From Doris montereyensis (Eukaryota > Mollusca > Gastropoda > Nudibranchia > Dorididae): DNA of 64,000 nucleotides. This document shows positions 24,241 through 36,735 of the stretch, piece by piece (within the stretch, counting starts at the first letter, position 1; each line of letters begins with the position of its first letter). The stretch spans positions 189,501 through 253,500 of the forward strand of contig JAXRKP010000409.1 in the NCBI GenBank assembly GCA_037039925.1, written 5' to 3'. A model generated the notes under the pieces. It did not search any database, was not told the DNA's origin, and saw only the letters and a list, made by a program, of their open reading frames with translations. Position numbers and translations under genes: made by a program.

Positions 24241-26525
24241 ATGGGAAATGATAAACAAACAGCCCCCACCCCTTATGCAGTCCAGTGGTTTTTCACATCT
24301 TCCCCCCACTTCTGGATGTAAGCCTGCCTCCTTAGTCCTTTCTATATAGTAGGAATATAGACTCTTGTACTTTCTAACATCTATACACTTCAAAAAGCCA
24401 TCCTTCCTTTTGTCTAGATACCACATGTCATCATGACCATGTGAAATGGACCTGTTTGAGAGATCAAAGTCCCTTTGTTGCTCGTCGCTGAACTCAAATG
24501 AAAGCCTCAATTTTCCCCTGTACTTTCAACAAACTAATCTCTTCATGCTTATGTGAATAAGAGGTGGAAATGTATTTTGACGTATGTGACGTTTGACAAT
24601 ATAACCATCAACACAATGCTCCCCCTGATTGATCAACCCTGAACATGGTTTCTTTCTATTGACTGAAGGTCACATCCTCCATTCAGGCTGACTATAGGTA
24701 TGCAATGTGATTGGCCACTGATATGCTATTTGTATCAATCACTATTTCTCACTTGTGGGTGAAGCTTCTTACTAAAGTAATTGACATCAGTCGAGAAGTT
24801 GTGTCAGTCATACGAAGATAAGAGTCTTTGGTTTTGTCCACTTTGCCTGTGTTTTTGTATCTTTATAAGAAATAATCGAGTGTGTGTTAGACTCAGATAT
24901 AAACTATCACTTTCACCCTTTTAGAATAATAGACTTTCTCTGTTCGGCATGGCGTGGTTGATCAGCGTAATTGGTCAGAATAGAGGTATTCCCAAAACCC
25001 GTCCTTGAGTGCACTGCAGTGCAATTATACGGGACCCGCCATCAACGCTTTGTCTCGCTGGAAGACCCGTATTGAAGCAAATATATGGGACCCGTCGTTA
25101 GCACAGGTGTGCTTAGAGTGCTCAGCAGCAGGCAAATATATGGGACCTGCCTGAAAAGGGCTAAGATCATGTCAAGGAGGCCATTATTATTACCTCGTAG
25201 CCCAGTGGCTAGACTGTTGCTACACTAAACTGTGAGATCCTGCCAAATGTGTTCTTTGGGGAAAATTGTAACATATATATACATTTTCTCACTCGTCCCA
25301 AGTCCAAATGGTTACCCGCATCAGCTGGGGAGTAAAATCTGTGACAGATTAATGCCATGGCCAGGCCACATTTCACTTTGTGCTTTGATAAATGGGACAT
25401 TCTTCCCTCCAGTTGTTATACATATATATAATGCCTCATTTTAGGGGGGAGGGCAGTTCAGCACAAAAATAACATGATTCAATATGGCAATGCTAGATCT
25501 ATCCAGCTGATCTCTAAAAAAAAAATGTCCAATCAGTAGCATTAGTTAGAGGCTTTCTTTCACTCTCATTGCATTGTATTTCCTCTTGTTTACTTACACA
25601 TAGATGAAGAAACTATGCCTTAAGATTACTTACTGTGATGTAAAAAAAAGGTGATGAATTTCTGGTTAGGAAGAAATAAATGACCAAAAAATAAAAAGGT
25701 GAGCTGGAAGGCAATCTGCAGTCTAAACCTAAGATAAAATCAACACTATTATACTACACTGTTACTCCATTCATTCACACATCCTGACTAAAGTGAAGAG
25801 CTCGAATCGATGGCCACCAGATTTGAGTAGATCTAAAAGCTCTTAAAGTAAACACTGATTCTCAATGAACTGTACTCAAACCAACACATGGACTGCGTGT
25901 AGGGCGATAACACACTGACTGACAGTGCTCAGGAACGCAGTAAGGCTAAACAACTAATCATCCAAGTTGATTTCCTGTGCCTCGTTGAGCAGCAACAAGA
26001 TCTCAACGTGACGGGGAGAAATCTACTCCGTATCTCCAAATTTTGTCAACCCTAAACATATTATGGGGAAACACTTAAAACGTGGAGTTACCAAATAATT
26101 TTTTGCATTTCTGTTCCTTGCAATGCTCTTACCAAATCCAGGTACGATGCATTCTTTCGCGAAGCTAGGCAAACACACTGAAGTCACGAAAACAGTACTG
26201 TGGCCCAACAAACGAGGTTTCGATGTTGAAGTCGAAGGTAGTGATATTTCGATTCGGTTGAAAGACCTCAAAGCGGAAGTTAAACTTATTATTATGACCT
26301 GGGGTGGCAAAAGCGAAAGTAAAAGAAGAATGGACGGAGTCAGGAGTTACGGAGAAGCGAGAAAGGCGATGTAATGATGGCGTGCAAGGCTCAAGACTGA
26401 AGTGAGGAACGACCATAATACCTAGCAAATTAGCTTTAGAACTAATCAATGAAATATGTGATTTGAACGCAGATCAGAAGATTTAAGAGTAGATCTAAAT
26501 CTGTTATAGTTACAGTGTTATAATT
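24241..26525. other. intergenic DNA, no gene supported
   Basis: No homologous frame or splice-consistent exon seen. At about 25018-25160 a short motif recurs (TTATACGGGACCCGCC, TATATGGGACCCGTCG, TATATGGGACCTGCC). A COP1 untranslated first exon or XRCC2 exon 1 may lie in this gap but cannot be picked out. Confidence 0.5.
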
Positions 26526-26575
26526 GATTGGATCTAGATCTAGATCTAGATTCTAGGTCTAGATCTAGATCTCTA
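26526..26575. repeat. TCTAGA/AGATCT palindromic short repeat
   Basis: Repeated GATCTA units that are self-complementary at several offsets. Confidence 0.85.
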
Positions 26576-27657
26576 GGTGCAGCTGAGCTAGCTCAGTTCG
26601 TCCACAGTTCAGTGGTTAATCATATTAATGTTAACCCAAGACAAAGCGCAGCTTTTTGCCATGATCGCTTTCAACAGAGACGCTCTGCCGTGGAACGTGA
26701 AGCCAGCACTGGACATGTGACCATGTGATTGACACCCCTTTTTTCTAGCTAAAGAGCTGTACAGCTAGCATTATGTCTTCGGCAAGGCGGTAGCGGGGAA
26801 GGTTACGTATTTATCGGTCATGTTATGTAATAATTCATGGAGCACATAAATCCTGTAGCCCTGGCCGTCTCCATCCAGGCAACTCTGCTCTGTTATTGAA
26901 CGTAAAGCGAAGGTAAGACTGGCTCTGACCGGATGATGGACATCTGGTCCTGCAGTCACTAGCCTAGCACTGTGTAGAGCTGGGTATTTTGTAGTCATGG
27001 CGTTAGGAGGGAAAATTACGCATTTATTGTTATATCATAACAGCAATTTTTTAATAGATGACAAGATAAATCTGTCCGACATATTGTTTTTCCTCAATAA
27101 GAGATATAATTTGTTACATGCACTGTATTGGAATGTTTTCTTATTGCTCAAAAGTATGGTAATTTAGCCCACTCCCGCCGAAAGCCACGTGTTTTCGGGC
27201 TATCATATTCTACATGTCAATGCATTGTGTGAAATTATAAAGTCAATTCAGAAACGATTTCAACCTATCAATATGCAATCAATCCACGCCCCCCACCCCC
27301 CTCCGACACCTACATTTGTATGCATGTATACTTTTCTATGTTAGGTAGAATATAATCTGAATATAAATTTTATTTGTAATGTGACAATACAACTGTCTAC
27401 GATCAAGTGAATTTTTCCATTTGCCATGCCCTTCACTTACTCCCCTTTGTATACCTATTCTTGTTATGTTTCAATGTTAAGATAGAAATTTGTTTGTAGC
27501 TTTGTAAAATTGTATCATGTGACCAAGCCAATTTTCTTATCTGAAATTAATAAAATTATCATATCTTAATAAATGAAACTCGTGTGTTTTATCCATCATC
27601 ATGATTTTTATAGTTAATTTACAAATGCACAAGATATACTAAACCTGTTGCATGTAT
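26576..27657. other. intergenic DNA, no gene supported
   Basis: AT-rich toward the right; AATAAA-like text near 27547 and a poly-C/CA patch near 27290. Nothing recognised. Confidence 0.5.
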
Positions 27658-28125
27658 GTTAAAAGTTTTACTAGACAGATGGTTTGGGCATGTAAACAGA
27701 ATGATTAAAAAGATAATAGCTAGATCGGTATACAATGCTAAAACTCAAGGTAAAAGACCAAAAGATAGACCTTGGAGAATGTGGAAAGAAGACATAGATC
27801 TAGTTGACTGGTGGCTTTTAAATCAGGACTAAAATTTAATCTTTTTATGCTGTATGTTAATGAGTATGTTTTATCATGCTGTGCACATGTAAAATATTAT
27901 GTTGTTATGCTGCCATTGTAAAGCGCTTAGAGCCTGTTTTTCGGGGAAGAGTGCTATATAAGTGCCATTTATTATTATTATTATAAAAGTGGCACAAAAG
28001 TAAAGAAATGTTGCCTTTGCAGAAGGAAACAGAAAATTTCAAGACAGGGTAGCTTGGAGAAAGATGATTTCAAGTTTCTAAACCATACACTGGGGAAAGT
28101 AGAATGGGAACTGATAAAGAAAGAA
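27658..28125 (+). mobile_element. 3' fragment of the same APE/RT LINE family, interrupted
   Basis: Matches the C-terminal and 3' part of the 20925-24240 element: RWFGHVNRM, then RPKDRPWRMWKED, then after the interruption GCAGAAGGAAACAGAAAAT and GTAGAATGGGAACTGATAAA. It is split at GACATA (27791-27796) by the L2-like insertion. Confidence 0.75.
27797..27985 (+). mobile_element. L2/CR1-like 3' end inserted in the LINE fragment
   Basis: Contains TTGTAAAGCGCTTAGAGCC and GTGCTATATAAGTGCCATTT followed by (ATT)n, the usual 3' tail of L2/CR1-type elements. Only about 190 bp, strongly 5'-truncated. Flanking halves rejoin as GACATAAAAGTGGC, matching the uninterrupted GATATAAAAGAGGC of the related element. 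Confidence 0.75.
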
Positions 28126-28365
28126 AAGAAATATATATATGCCCACTGATCTGATTCAAAGTTTGTATATTTTTACAAGTTCACTTATTTTATACACAGG
28201 AAAGTGTGTAAGAAACAAACCTGCCAAAGAAAATACAAGCACTTGGCCATAAGTGGATGTCTAATGTCTTCCTCCTCTCGCAATCGGAGGTCAGAATCAG
28301 GAGCTCAGGTGAAAATTCAATTTTTTCTTCTTTTTTTCTTGAAGTAACTGACCAACTCAATTCTG

Positions 28366-28665
28366 TACTCCAGAGGCAAGATGTCGGCCCCTCAACCAAA
28401 TGTTGGTGGGGTCAGGCCGCAGCGTGGCAGGTTGAAATGTTTTTTCAAGTAAAACCTACCCCCTGGTCCAGGTAGGTGGATCGACACCTAGCCTCATCGG
28501 AGACGGGTGATAAAAATGAAGTTCGTGTACAGATCACAACACTCTGTGCACGTTAAAGATCCCATGGCTGTTTACAGGGCAGTCCAGGCAAAATTTAAAA
28601 TTTTATCAAAACCCCTGAGATTACCTTAGCTGTGGATGTGGGTAAAATTATATCAAATCAGATCT
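28366..28665 (+). mobile_element. tRNA-derived SINE, family B
   Basis: Head CTCCAGAGGCAAGATGTCGG; body AGTAAAACCTACCCCCTGGT, GTACAGATCACAACACTCTG, CCATGGCTGTTTACAGGGCA and TTAGCTGTGGATGTGGGTAA. Confidence 0.75.
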
Positions 28666-28669
28666 TGAG

Positions 28670-29655
28670 TATTACTGTTAGCAGACATGTTTCAGAGCTT
28701 AATCACTGTCAATCAAGTTTTGATTTTAAACTAATAGTTATGTGTTAATTTATCTTAAAAGTTTTCAAAGCTACATTTTAGTTTTTAATTTGATTTATAT
28801 TGGCACATGTACTTGAAAGTGTGTTCCACAGTCTTACTGTACTACCAGTGTAGTCACCCTTAGCGTCACGGTCGATAGCGTAACGCTTCCGTTATGAGAC
28901 CACTTAATGGCTGTAAGAAAATTTTGTCTTTATAGAAGTCACTGGATAGTGTCAGGGGAGTTTTATCTTACCTTCAGGGGGCCTTGTTGTGATGAAAATA
29001 GTGCCCAATTTGACGTGAGGAACAAAGTCTGTCACGCGACTAACGAATACTGGTACATGTCACGCATTTGTTTATGGCTGCTATGATGTCATGCTGTCTG
29101 GACTTCACGGCAAAGGGGCAGATAATTCAAACTAGACCACTCTCTGCAAGAGGAGACAACCAATTCACACATCTCTGTAAGACAACAGTCTAAGCCGACC
29201 ATTCCCCCAGACTCTTACGCAACATAGGGCTGGTCAGGTGTGAACCTTTTTTTTTTTAGGCTTAGGTGTGCTAAACATAGTCTGCTCTGAATTTCCGGTG
29301 ACTTTCCTTCTTTTCCCTTTCCTTAGAAAAAAAGAAAGAGAAACAAATTAAGGCTGAAAAAACAATAACTAATAACACAAAAAATAACCCAGACTGAATG
29401 TCAGTTGATTTCATGATCAGGGGAAGTCACATTTTTTAAAACGCTCTTATAAAGATCTTGTTCCAGACCCAACAGTGCTAGGATTCAAACCCAGGACCTC
29501 ACAATTCTTAATTGTCTGAATTTAACTTTACTGGATGATCTTCTCACAGCGTACCCTGTCTAGGTACTCTCTTTTTCCATCCACTTCCACTATGATATTT
29601 CACATTTTATTTTCATCTAGTGCTTTTATTATCTTCCTCTTGTTTATTTTATTAG
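28670..29655. other. intergenic DNA upstream of XRCC2 main exon
   Basis: No exon recognised. It should include or border XRCC2 intron 1. Confidence 0.4.
29462..29520 (-). mobile_element. SINE family A, head fragment
   Basis: GCTAGGATTCAAACCCAGGA followed by CCTCACAATTCT resembles the inverted B-box part of family A. Confidence 0.4.
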
Positions 29656-29659
29656 TCTG

Positions 29660-29772
29660 CTTTTAGATTGTTGGGTGGTTAGCCGATGTTATTGATAGGT
29701 CCTACTTTTTTCCATTTATCCTTTTACATGTTTTTCATCTTGCTGTTTCCTCACTTAAATCACCCTCCCATA
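29660..29772 (+). repeat. family C short interspersed repeat
   Basis: TGGGTGGTTAGCCGATGTTA, TAGGTCCTACTTTTTTCC, CATCTTGCTGTTTCCTCACT. Confidence 0.5.
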
Positions 29773-29937
29773 GGGAGGGAGGAGTACATTGTGATAACAA
29801 ACGAATTTGTCGTATTTTTGCTCATTGCCAATACAACTGTCTCCTGTTAGGTATTTTCTAACAGTAGATTTATTTAATAAATGTAAAATAAAGACATGAA
29901 TTAACGTCTTTCTGCGTTTTATCTTGGCTGTTTGTAA

Positions 29938-30195
29938 AGTCAAGTTCCATCAATGCTATTACAGCTCACAGAGCCGGAGCTTATCCCAGTTTATTGTAGT
30001 AGCATGAAATGAAAGAACAGATCATAATAATCACCCCTTGGACACCCCTTGGACAGCTAGCCTGATGCAGGTTTTTACTCTCAAGCTAGTGCATGTACCC
30101 ATTTGCACCCAGGTCGAGAGGGGAAATGCGATAACTAGCTTTGCTGGGATTCAGAACCCAGCCTAGCAGCCTAATCACTGGGCACTGACACCACT
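29938..30195 (-). mobile_element. tRNA-derived SINE, family A
   Basis: Landmarks AAGTTCCATCAATGCTATTA, AGTGCATGTACCCATTTGCA and CTTTGCTGGGATTCAGAACC. Ends about 50 bp before the XRCC2 exon acceptor. Confidence 0.7.
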
Positions 30196-30242
30196 CTTCT
30201 TACCTGATAATGATTTATTTCCCCTTGATCTTTTCCTTTCAG

Positions 30243-31363
30243 CTTCTTGCAAGGCTGAGCACTAGACCTGATGTGACGGATGTGGACTCGTTTATCTTCG
30301 AGAAAGTCATGCCTTCAACCAGTCAACTCGTAGAGCTTTATGGGACGGAGGGAGTCGGAAAAACAGAACTTGCTCTACACTGTGCCGCCAGGGTTTGCCT
30401 ACCTGCCTCCAAGAATGGAATTGCGTTGTCAGGATTAGAGGCAAAAGTCGTATATATGGACACTGAGTTAAAATTTTCAATACTGCAACTGGCTGTAATT
30501 TTAGAGAAACAGATTCTAAAGATAGTGAATTCAAAGTCAACGCATCAATCAAGTGCAAAAGACAGTGAAGAACGTCAAGGCATACATGGTGATAACGTGG
30601 AAATAAAATCAGAATATGTGGATCAAACTCATGTGATTCCCACCAAGGAACTGGATGGAGAAGATTCAAGTTTCACTCATGCTGAGACAAGGCTGTTGGG
30701 ACATAAACGTGAAACCTTACTAGAAAGAGGTGAGGAAACTAGGAAGCCTCCCGAGGTGTTGCGTTCTCTCCCCATGAGGTAGAAGAAATCGTTCAAGAAT
30801 CCCTTGGTCGTGTTCAAGTTGTCAGACCGCTAGACTCGCAGCAACTTCTGGCGTCGTTGGTATCTTTAGAAACAAATTTATCAGAGGACCCTCTTTACGC
30901 TTTGCTTATCATCGACTCCATCTCTGCCTTCTACTGGATGGACAGATTTGCATCTCCGGCCAGTTATCAGCACTTGGATTCCAGAATGGCCCCAATTGCA
31001 AAAATGTTGAAACGATATTCATCAGAGCTGGGCATTCCATGCTTAATTACAAAGTCTGCATATTTCAGCAGTAAGACCAATTCTGGCCAGGAACGTTCGG
31101 CCTCTGTGAGTTGTAATTCCTCCTCAGACATTGAAAAAATAAAAACTTCTGAGCTTTATGCGTACAATGAGTATTTTGGTAAGTCGTGGTCATCTGTCAA
31201 TGCAAGAAAGGTTATTCTCAATAGCGTCATTGATGAAGTAAAAACAGACGAAAGGAAGGGAGGAAAAACGAATGAGGTGGTGAAAAGAGTCTTGGCTTAC
31301 TGTGTTTCCTCTGAGACTATCAAACAGTATGTGTTCAAGGAAGATTTGTTGGTACCCATTTAA
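30243..31363 (+). CDS. XRCC2: XRCC2 DNA-repair protein (RAD51 paralogue), main exon
   Basis: RAD51-paralogue ATPase of the BCDX2 complex, acting in homologous recombination (family knowledge). The exon starts after a TTTCCTTTCAG acceptor and opens LLARLSTRPDVTDVD, exactly where vertebrate XRCC2 exon 2 opens (LLARLEGRSSLKEIE). So intron 1 is conserved in position and phase, while the second vertebrate intron is absent. Walker A GTEGVGKTE is at 30342-30368. The Walker B-like LLIIDSISAFYWMDR starts about 30902, with its Asp at 30914. The stop is TAA 31361-31363. A frame change lies between 30743 and 30782; one extra C in the CCCC run near 30773 joins the halves as SLPHEVEE. The stretch between Walker motifs is about 85 residues longer than in human. 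The first exon, expected to encode about a dozen residues, was not found. Confidence 0.88.
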
Positions 31364-31693
31364 TCTAAGTTAATGTTTGTACAATATAATATTATTTTAC
31401 ATATTGTTATTCATCAACAACGGACTGCTACAAATTCCTCATATATTGTGCCAACATCTCAAGCTCCTTCCATGTCATTATTGTCATTGCCATCATCAAT
31501 GCAGTCTCTTCTCGATGATGTTCTTTTTGACCAGCCTCTCCATCTACTCCCTTATGAGTTCATTAAATCAAGCTGTGACTTGTGAAAATGCCGTTGATAT
31601 TATACATTATATTATAATTATATTAGTTTTGTTTCGAATTGATGAATTGAATTTAAGCTTCTTCTTCTTCTCTTTTTGTTGTTTGTATTTTTG

Positions 31694-31716
31694 TTGGGTG
31701 GGGGGGGGGGGGGGGT
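31694..31716. repeat. poly-G run
   Basis: A G-run broken by a single T, about 330 bp after the XRCC2 stop. Confidence 0.9.
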
Positions 31717-31957
31717 TGTGGGACATGGATCAGAACTGGGGTTAAGTCAGAGACCAGCCTAGGGATCAAAACAGAGTTTGGGAGAGGGCAGAGTTGAGCT
31801 AACCTTGTGTTTGATGTTTGTAAATTGTCAAGACTTTTATTAATATTATGTGTATCAGTCAGTTTTTAGGTAGATTTGTGTAAAAAAAAAACATTGTTCA
31901 AGAGATGGTTGGACAACAATGTGTACTATACATGTACTTTTTTTTATGAATATCTAT

Positions 31958-32152
<195 letters not shown>

Positions 32153-32269
32153 CACTCAGACACATACACGCGCACACACAGGGGAGCTTTTGTGAAAAAA
32201 TTCAAGTTGGATTGATAATCCCTTTCTTTTGAAACATTACACAGGTTACAAGTTTGCATTCTCTATCGA

Positions 32270-32725
32270 AAGGAATGAGAAGAAGAAGAAAAGAATAAAG
32301 AGGCCAAGAAAATGACAAAGAAGAAGAAGGAGAAGAGGAAGAAGGAAGATAATAATATCAAGACGGAGAAGAGGAGAAGAAAAAGACACAGAAGAAGAGG
32401 AGGAGGAACAGCAGACGACAAAGAAGAAGAAAACAAAAGTGAAGAAGAAGGGGAAGAAAAAGACGAAGAGGAGGAAAAGAAAAAGATTAAGACGATCAAG
32501 AAGAATAAGAAGAGGAGAAAAAGAAGAATAAGACAAAGGAGAAGTAGGAGGGGAAGCAGAAGAAAAAGGAGAGGAAGAAAGAGGAGAAAAGAAGAAAATT
32601 AAGACGATCGAGAAGAAGAGGAGGAGAAAAAGAACACAAAAGAGAAGTAGGAGAGGAAGAAGAAAAATAGAAGTAAGACTAAGAGGGTAAGAAGGAGAAG
32701 AACAAGGAGGAGGAAGATGAGATGA
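32270..32725. repeat. purine-rich low-complexity tract (GAA/GGA)
   Basis: Almost pure AAG/GAG/GGA for about 450 bp. Open frames across it are simple Lys/Glu/Arg or Ser/Phe runs and not genes. Confidence 0.9.
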
Positions 32726-32999
32726 AAAATGCATTACTCTCCACCTAAAAAACAATTGTACTAATTATGATACATGTACATACTTTAAGTTACAGCCACC
32801 ACTTTTTTTTAGACCCATCATAGGAAATAGTACGATTTGACTAGTATTGTCATCCCAGTTTTCTCTACTGTGTATTGTTATGATGACACTATTCCAATTG
32901 ATGGAAGTCGCCGAACACACATCTCTTTCTCCATACCTGGCTGTTTGGGGAAAAGGCACTGTGCTATCCGTGTAAAGCACTTCCCGGCATTGACTCACT

Positions 33000-33530
33000 G
33001 TGACAGATACTCTTTGCTTTTGGGTAGGGTAGAGAAAATTATGTGACAGATGCTCTTTGCTTTTGGGTAGGGTAGAGAAAATTATGTGACAGATACTCTT
33101 TGCTTTTGGGTAGGGTAGAGAAAATTATGTGACAGATACTCTGTGCTTTTGTGTAGGGTAGAGAAAATTATGTGACATATACTCTTTGCTTTTGGGTAGG
33201 GTAGAGAAAATTATGTGACAGATGCTCTTTGCTTTTGGGTAGGGTAGAGAAAATTATGTGACATATACTCTTTGCTTTTTGGGTAGGGTAGAGAAAATTA
33301 TGTGACAGATACTCTTTGCTTTTGGGTAGGGTAGAGAAAATTATGTGACAGATACTCTTTGCTTTTGGGTAGGGTAGAAAAAACTATGTGACATATACTC
33401 TTTGCTTTTGGGTAGGGTAGAGAAAATTATGTGACAGATACTCTTTGCTTTTGGGTAGGGTAGAGAAAATTATGTGACAGTGACATATACTCTTTGCTTT
33501 TGGGTAGGGTAGAGAAAATTATGTTTCTTA
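33000..33530. repeat. minisatellite, 43-bp unit, about 12 copies
   Basis: Very homogeneous units of TGTGACAGATACTCTTTGCT then TTTGGGTAGGGTAGAGAAAATTA; little divergence suggests recent expansion. Confidence 0.95.
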
Positions 33531-33969
33531 ATGCTAAGAGCAAGTTATTAAAGGAAAAACATCCTTTATCATTCAAAAACGAGGCCATAGCAACATTAAA
33601 TGCATGGTAACATAGCTAGAGCTTCACCTTGAAGGGTGAATACTGTCGGCTTGAAAAGATGATGAAGATTGATCATGAATGTCCCACTCACATGACCATA
33701 TGCATTCAGCGAAGCAAAAAAACAAAGCAAAGCTTTCTTACGTGAATAGCGCCTTGACTAACTTCAGTCAATTTGATTGTTTGTTTGGTAAGATATTTAG
33801 AGCGCTGATGCAGATGCATATATGGATTCTTGTCTAATCTGAAAAAAACTGGATTTTTTTTTTTTTAATGCTCCATACGCGGATAGCGAACTGCAACTAA
33901 CATATATGAATGCATTTGCAGTAACAATACGCAGCTTAGATATGTAGTTGTCCTTTTATGTCTGTCGTG

Positions 33970-34125
33970 TAGAGGGCGTTGGTGGCTGCTACTGGTTTTA
34001 GTGGTAGGTCCTCCTTCTTTGCTTTCACCCTTTCATCTATATTTATTTTGTCTGCTGTTTTCTCTTAATTCAACTTGAGATTACCGTATATATTATGGTG
34101 GACGGGGTCAATTTGCAACAATCAA
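33970..34125 (+). repeat. family C short interspersed repeat
   Basis: A recurrent element of about 120-150 bp reading GGCGTTGGTGGCTGCTACTG, GGTAGGTCCTCCTTCTTTGC, CTGCTGTTTTCTCTTAATTC, then GAGATTACCGTATATTATGGTGGAC. No coding content or recognised family. Confidence 0.6.
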
Positions 34126-34184
34126 TCAGCCTGTCGTGTAAAGTAAGTCCCATACCCACAGAGTTCAGCAAAGGGCAGCCACAA

Positions 34185-36330
34185 CCAGTTGTAGTAGAGT
34201 CCTAGTTTTTCTAAACATACAGCACAATGACGTGGTAGTACTAGTAGAGTCCTAGTTTTTCTAAGCATACAACACAATGACGTGGTAGTACTAGTAGAGT
34301 CCTAGTTTTTCTAAGCATACAACACAATGATGTGGTAGTACTAGTAGAGTCCTAGTTTTCTAAGCATACAACACAATGATGTGGTAGTACTAGTAGAGTC
34401 CTAGTTTTTCTAAGTATACAACACAATGACGTGGTAGTAAAGTCCTAGTTTTTCTAAGTATACAACACAATGACGTGGTAGTAGTCCTAGTTTTTCTAAG
34501 TATACAACACAATGACGTGGTAGTAGAGTCCTAGTTTTTCTAAGTATACAACACAATGACGTGGTAGTAAAGTCCTAGTTTTTCTAAGCATACAACACAA
34601 TGACGTGGTAGTACTGGTAAGTCCTAGTTTTTCTAAGTATACAACACAATGACGTGGTAGTACTAGTAGAGTTCTAGTTTTTCTAAGTCCTATATACAGC
34701 ACAATGACGTGGTAGTACTAGTAGAGTCCTAGTTTTTCTAAATACAGCACAATGACGTGGTAGTACTAGTAGAGTCCTAGTTTTTCTAAGCATACAACAC
34801 AATGACGTGGTAGTACTAGTAAAGTCCTAGTTTTTCTAAGCATACAACACAATGACGTGGTAGTACTAGTAAAGTCCTAGTATACAGCACAATGACGTGG
34901 TAGTAGTAGTTTTCTAGTAGTAGAGTCCTAGTTTTTCTAAGCATACAGCACAATAACGTAGTAGTACTAGTATAGTCCTAGTTTTTCTAAGTATACAGCA
35001 CAATGAGTAGTAGTAGTATAGTCCTAGTTTTTCTAAGTATACAGCACAATAACGTAGTAGTAGTAGTATAGTCCTAGTTTTTCTAAGCATACAGCACAAT
35101 GACGTGGTAGTACTAGTAGAGTCCTAGTTTTTCTAAGCATACATGATACAGCACAATGACGTGGTAGTACTAGTAAAGTCCTAGTTTTTCTAAGCATACA
35201 GCACAATGACGTGGTAGTACTAGTAAAGTCCTAGTTTTTCTAAGCATACAGCACAATGACGTGGTAGTACTAGTAGAGTCCTAGTTTTTCTAAGCATACA
35301 ACACAATGACGTGGTAGTACTAGTAAAGTCCTAGTTTTTCTAAGTATACAACACAATAACGTAGTAGTAGTAGTAGAGTCCTAGTTTTTCTAAGTATACA
35401 ACACAATGACGTAGTAGTAGTAGTATAGTCCTAGTTTTTCTAAGTATACAACACAATGACGTAGTAGTGAGTCCTAGTTTTTCTAAGTATACAACACAAT
35501 AACGTAGTAGTAGTAGTATAGTCCTAGTTTTTCTAAGTATACAGCACAATGACGTGGTAGTACTAGTAAAGTCCTAGTTTTTCTAAGTATACAACACAAT
35601 GACGTGGTAGTACTAGTAAAGTCCTAGTTTTTCTAAGCATACAGCACAATGACGTGGTAGTAGTAGAGTCCTAGTTTTTCTAAGTATACAGCACAATGAC
35701 GTGGTAAGTCCTAGTTTTTCTAAGTATACAACACAATGACGTGGTAGTTAAGTCCTAGTTTTTCTAAGCATACAACACAATGACGTGGTAGTACTAGTAG
35801 AGTCTAGTTTTTCTAAGCATACAACACAATGACGTGGTAGTACTAGAGTCCTAGTTTTTCTAAGCATACAGCACAATGACGTGGTAGTAGTCCTAGTTTT
35901 TCTAAGTATACAACACAATGACTAGAGTCCTAGTTTTTCTAAGCATACAACACAATGACGTGGTAGTACTAGTAGAGTCCTAGTTTTTCTAAGCATACAA
36001 CACAATGACGTGGTAGTACTAGAGTTCTAGTTTTTCTAAGCATACAACACATGATGAGTACTAGTAGAGTAGTTTTTCTAAGTACAACACAATGACGTGG
36101 TAGAGTCCTAGTTTTTCTAAGCATACAGCACAATGACGTGGTAGTACTAGTAGAGTCCTAGTTTTTCTAAGCATACAACACAATGATGTGGTAGTTAGAG
36201 TCCTAGTTTTTCTAAGCATACAGCACAATGATGTGGTTAGTTCTTAGTCTTAGTTTTTCTAAGCATACAACACAATGCCGTGGTAGTATTAGTAGAATCC
36301 TAGTTTTTCTAAGCATACAGCACAATGGCC
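34185..36330. repeat. minisatellite, 50-bp unit, roughly 45 copies
   Basis: Unit AGAGTCCTAGTTTTTCTAAG then CATACAACACAATGACGTGG then TAGTACTAGT. Variants occur at AAGCATA/AAGTATA and ACAACA/ACAGCA, with many shortened spacers. The TGACGTGG octamer recurs in most units. Confidence 0.95.
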
Positions 36331-36529
36331 TTTGCCATTGATTTCCATATAGATCTAGCTACCCATTTCGCTGCTCTGTTGGGTCGACAGGAGGACCAGA
36401 CAATTTCCCCCTGGACTGGGAATCGAAATTGGGCCCCCTGAGTGGTAGTCGGAAGTTCTATGAATATGATCGTTTAGTTTCCGACGCCTCGCTGTCGCGT
36501 AAAAGGAAAAGTGAAGAAACACATTAAAA

Positions 36530-36735
36530 TGTCACCAGTCTGAGCAGTTACTACAGCCTATAGAGCCTTAGCTTATCTCCATTTCTATACAGTGACGTAG
36601 AATATGTGATAATGATTAATACAGTTCATATTAATAATATTACATAGTAAATTAGTATCACTTTCACCCCTGGACATGATGTATTTTTTTGTCGTAGGTT
36701 TTACTCCCCATCCGGTGCTGATACCCATTTTGTTC
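36530..36735 (-). mobile_element. SINE family A, partial
   Basis: Diverged body: ACTACAGCCTATAGAGCCTT, CACCCCTGGACATGATG and CGGTGCTGATACCCATTTTG. Head absent. Confidence 0.5.

Noticed and set aside
26528..26728. Candidate XRCC2 first exon (frame ending EREASTGH before GTGACC)
   Set aside because: Slight likeness to the ESGTE end of vertebrate exon 1 and right phase, but a weak donor, a repeat-derived N-terminus and no supporting similarity.
34496..36330. Open frames reading repeated CCILRKTRTILLLLRYC-like peptides on the minus strand
   Set aside because: They are translations of the 50-bp minisatellite; shortened units break the frame and there is no homology.
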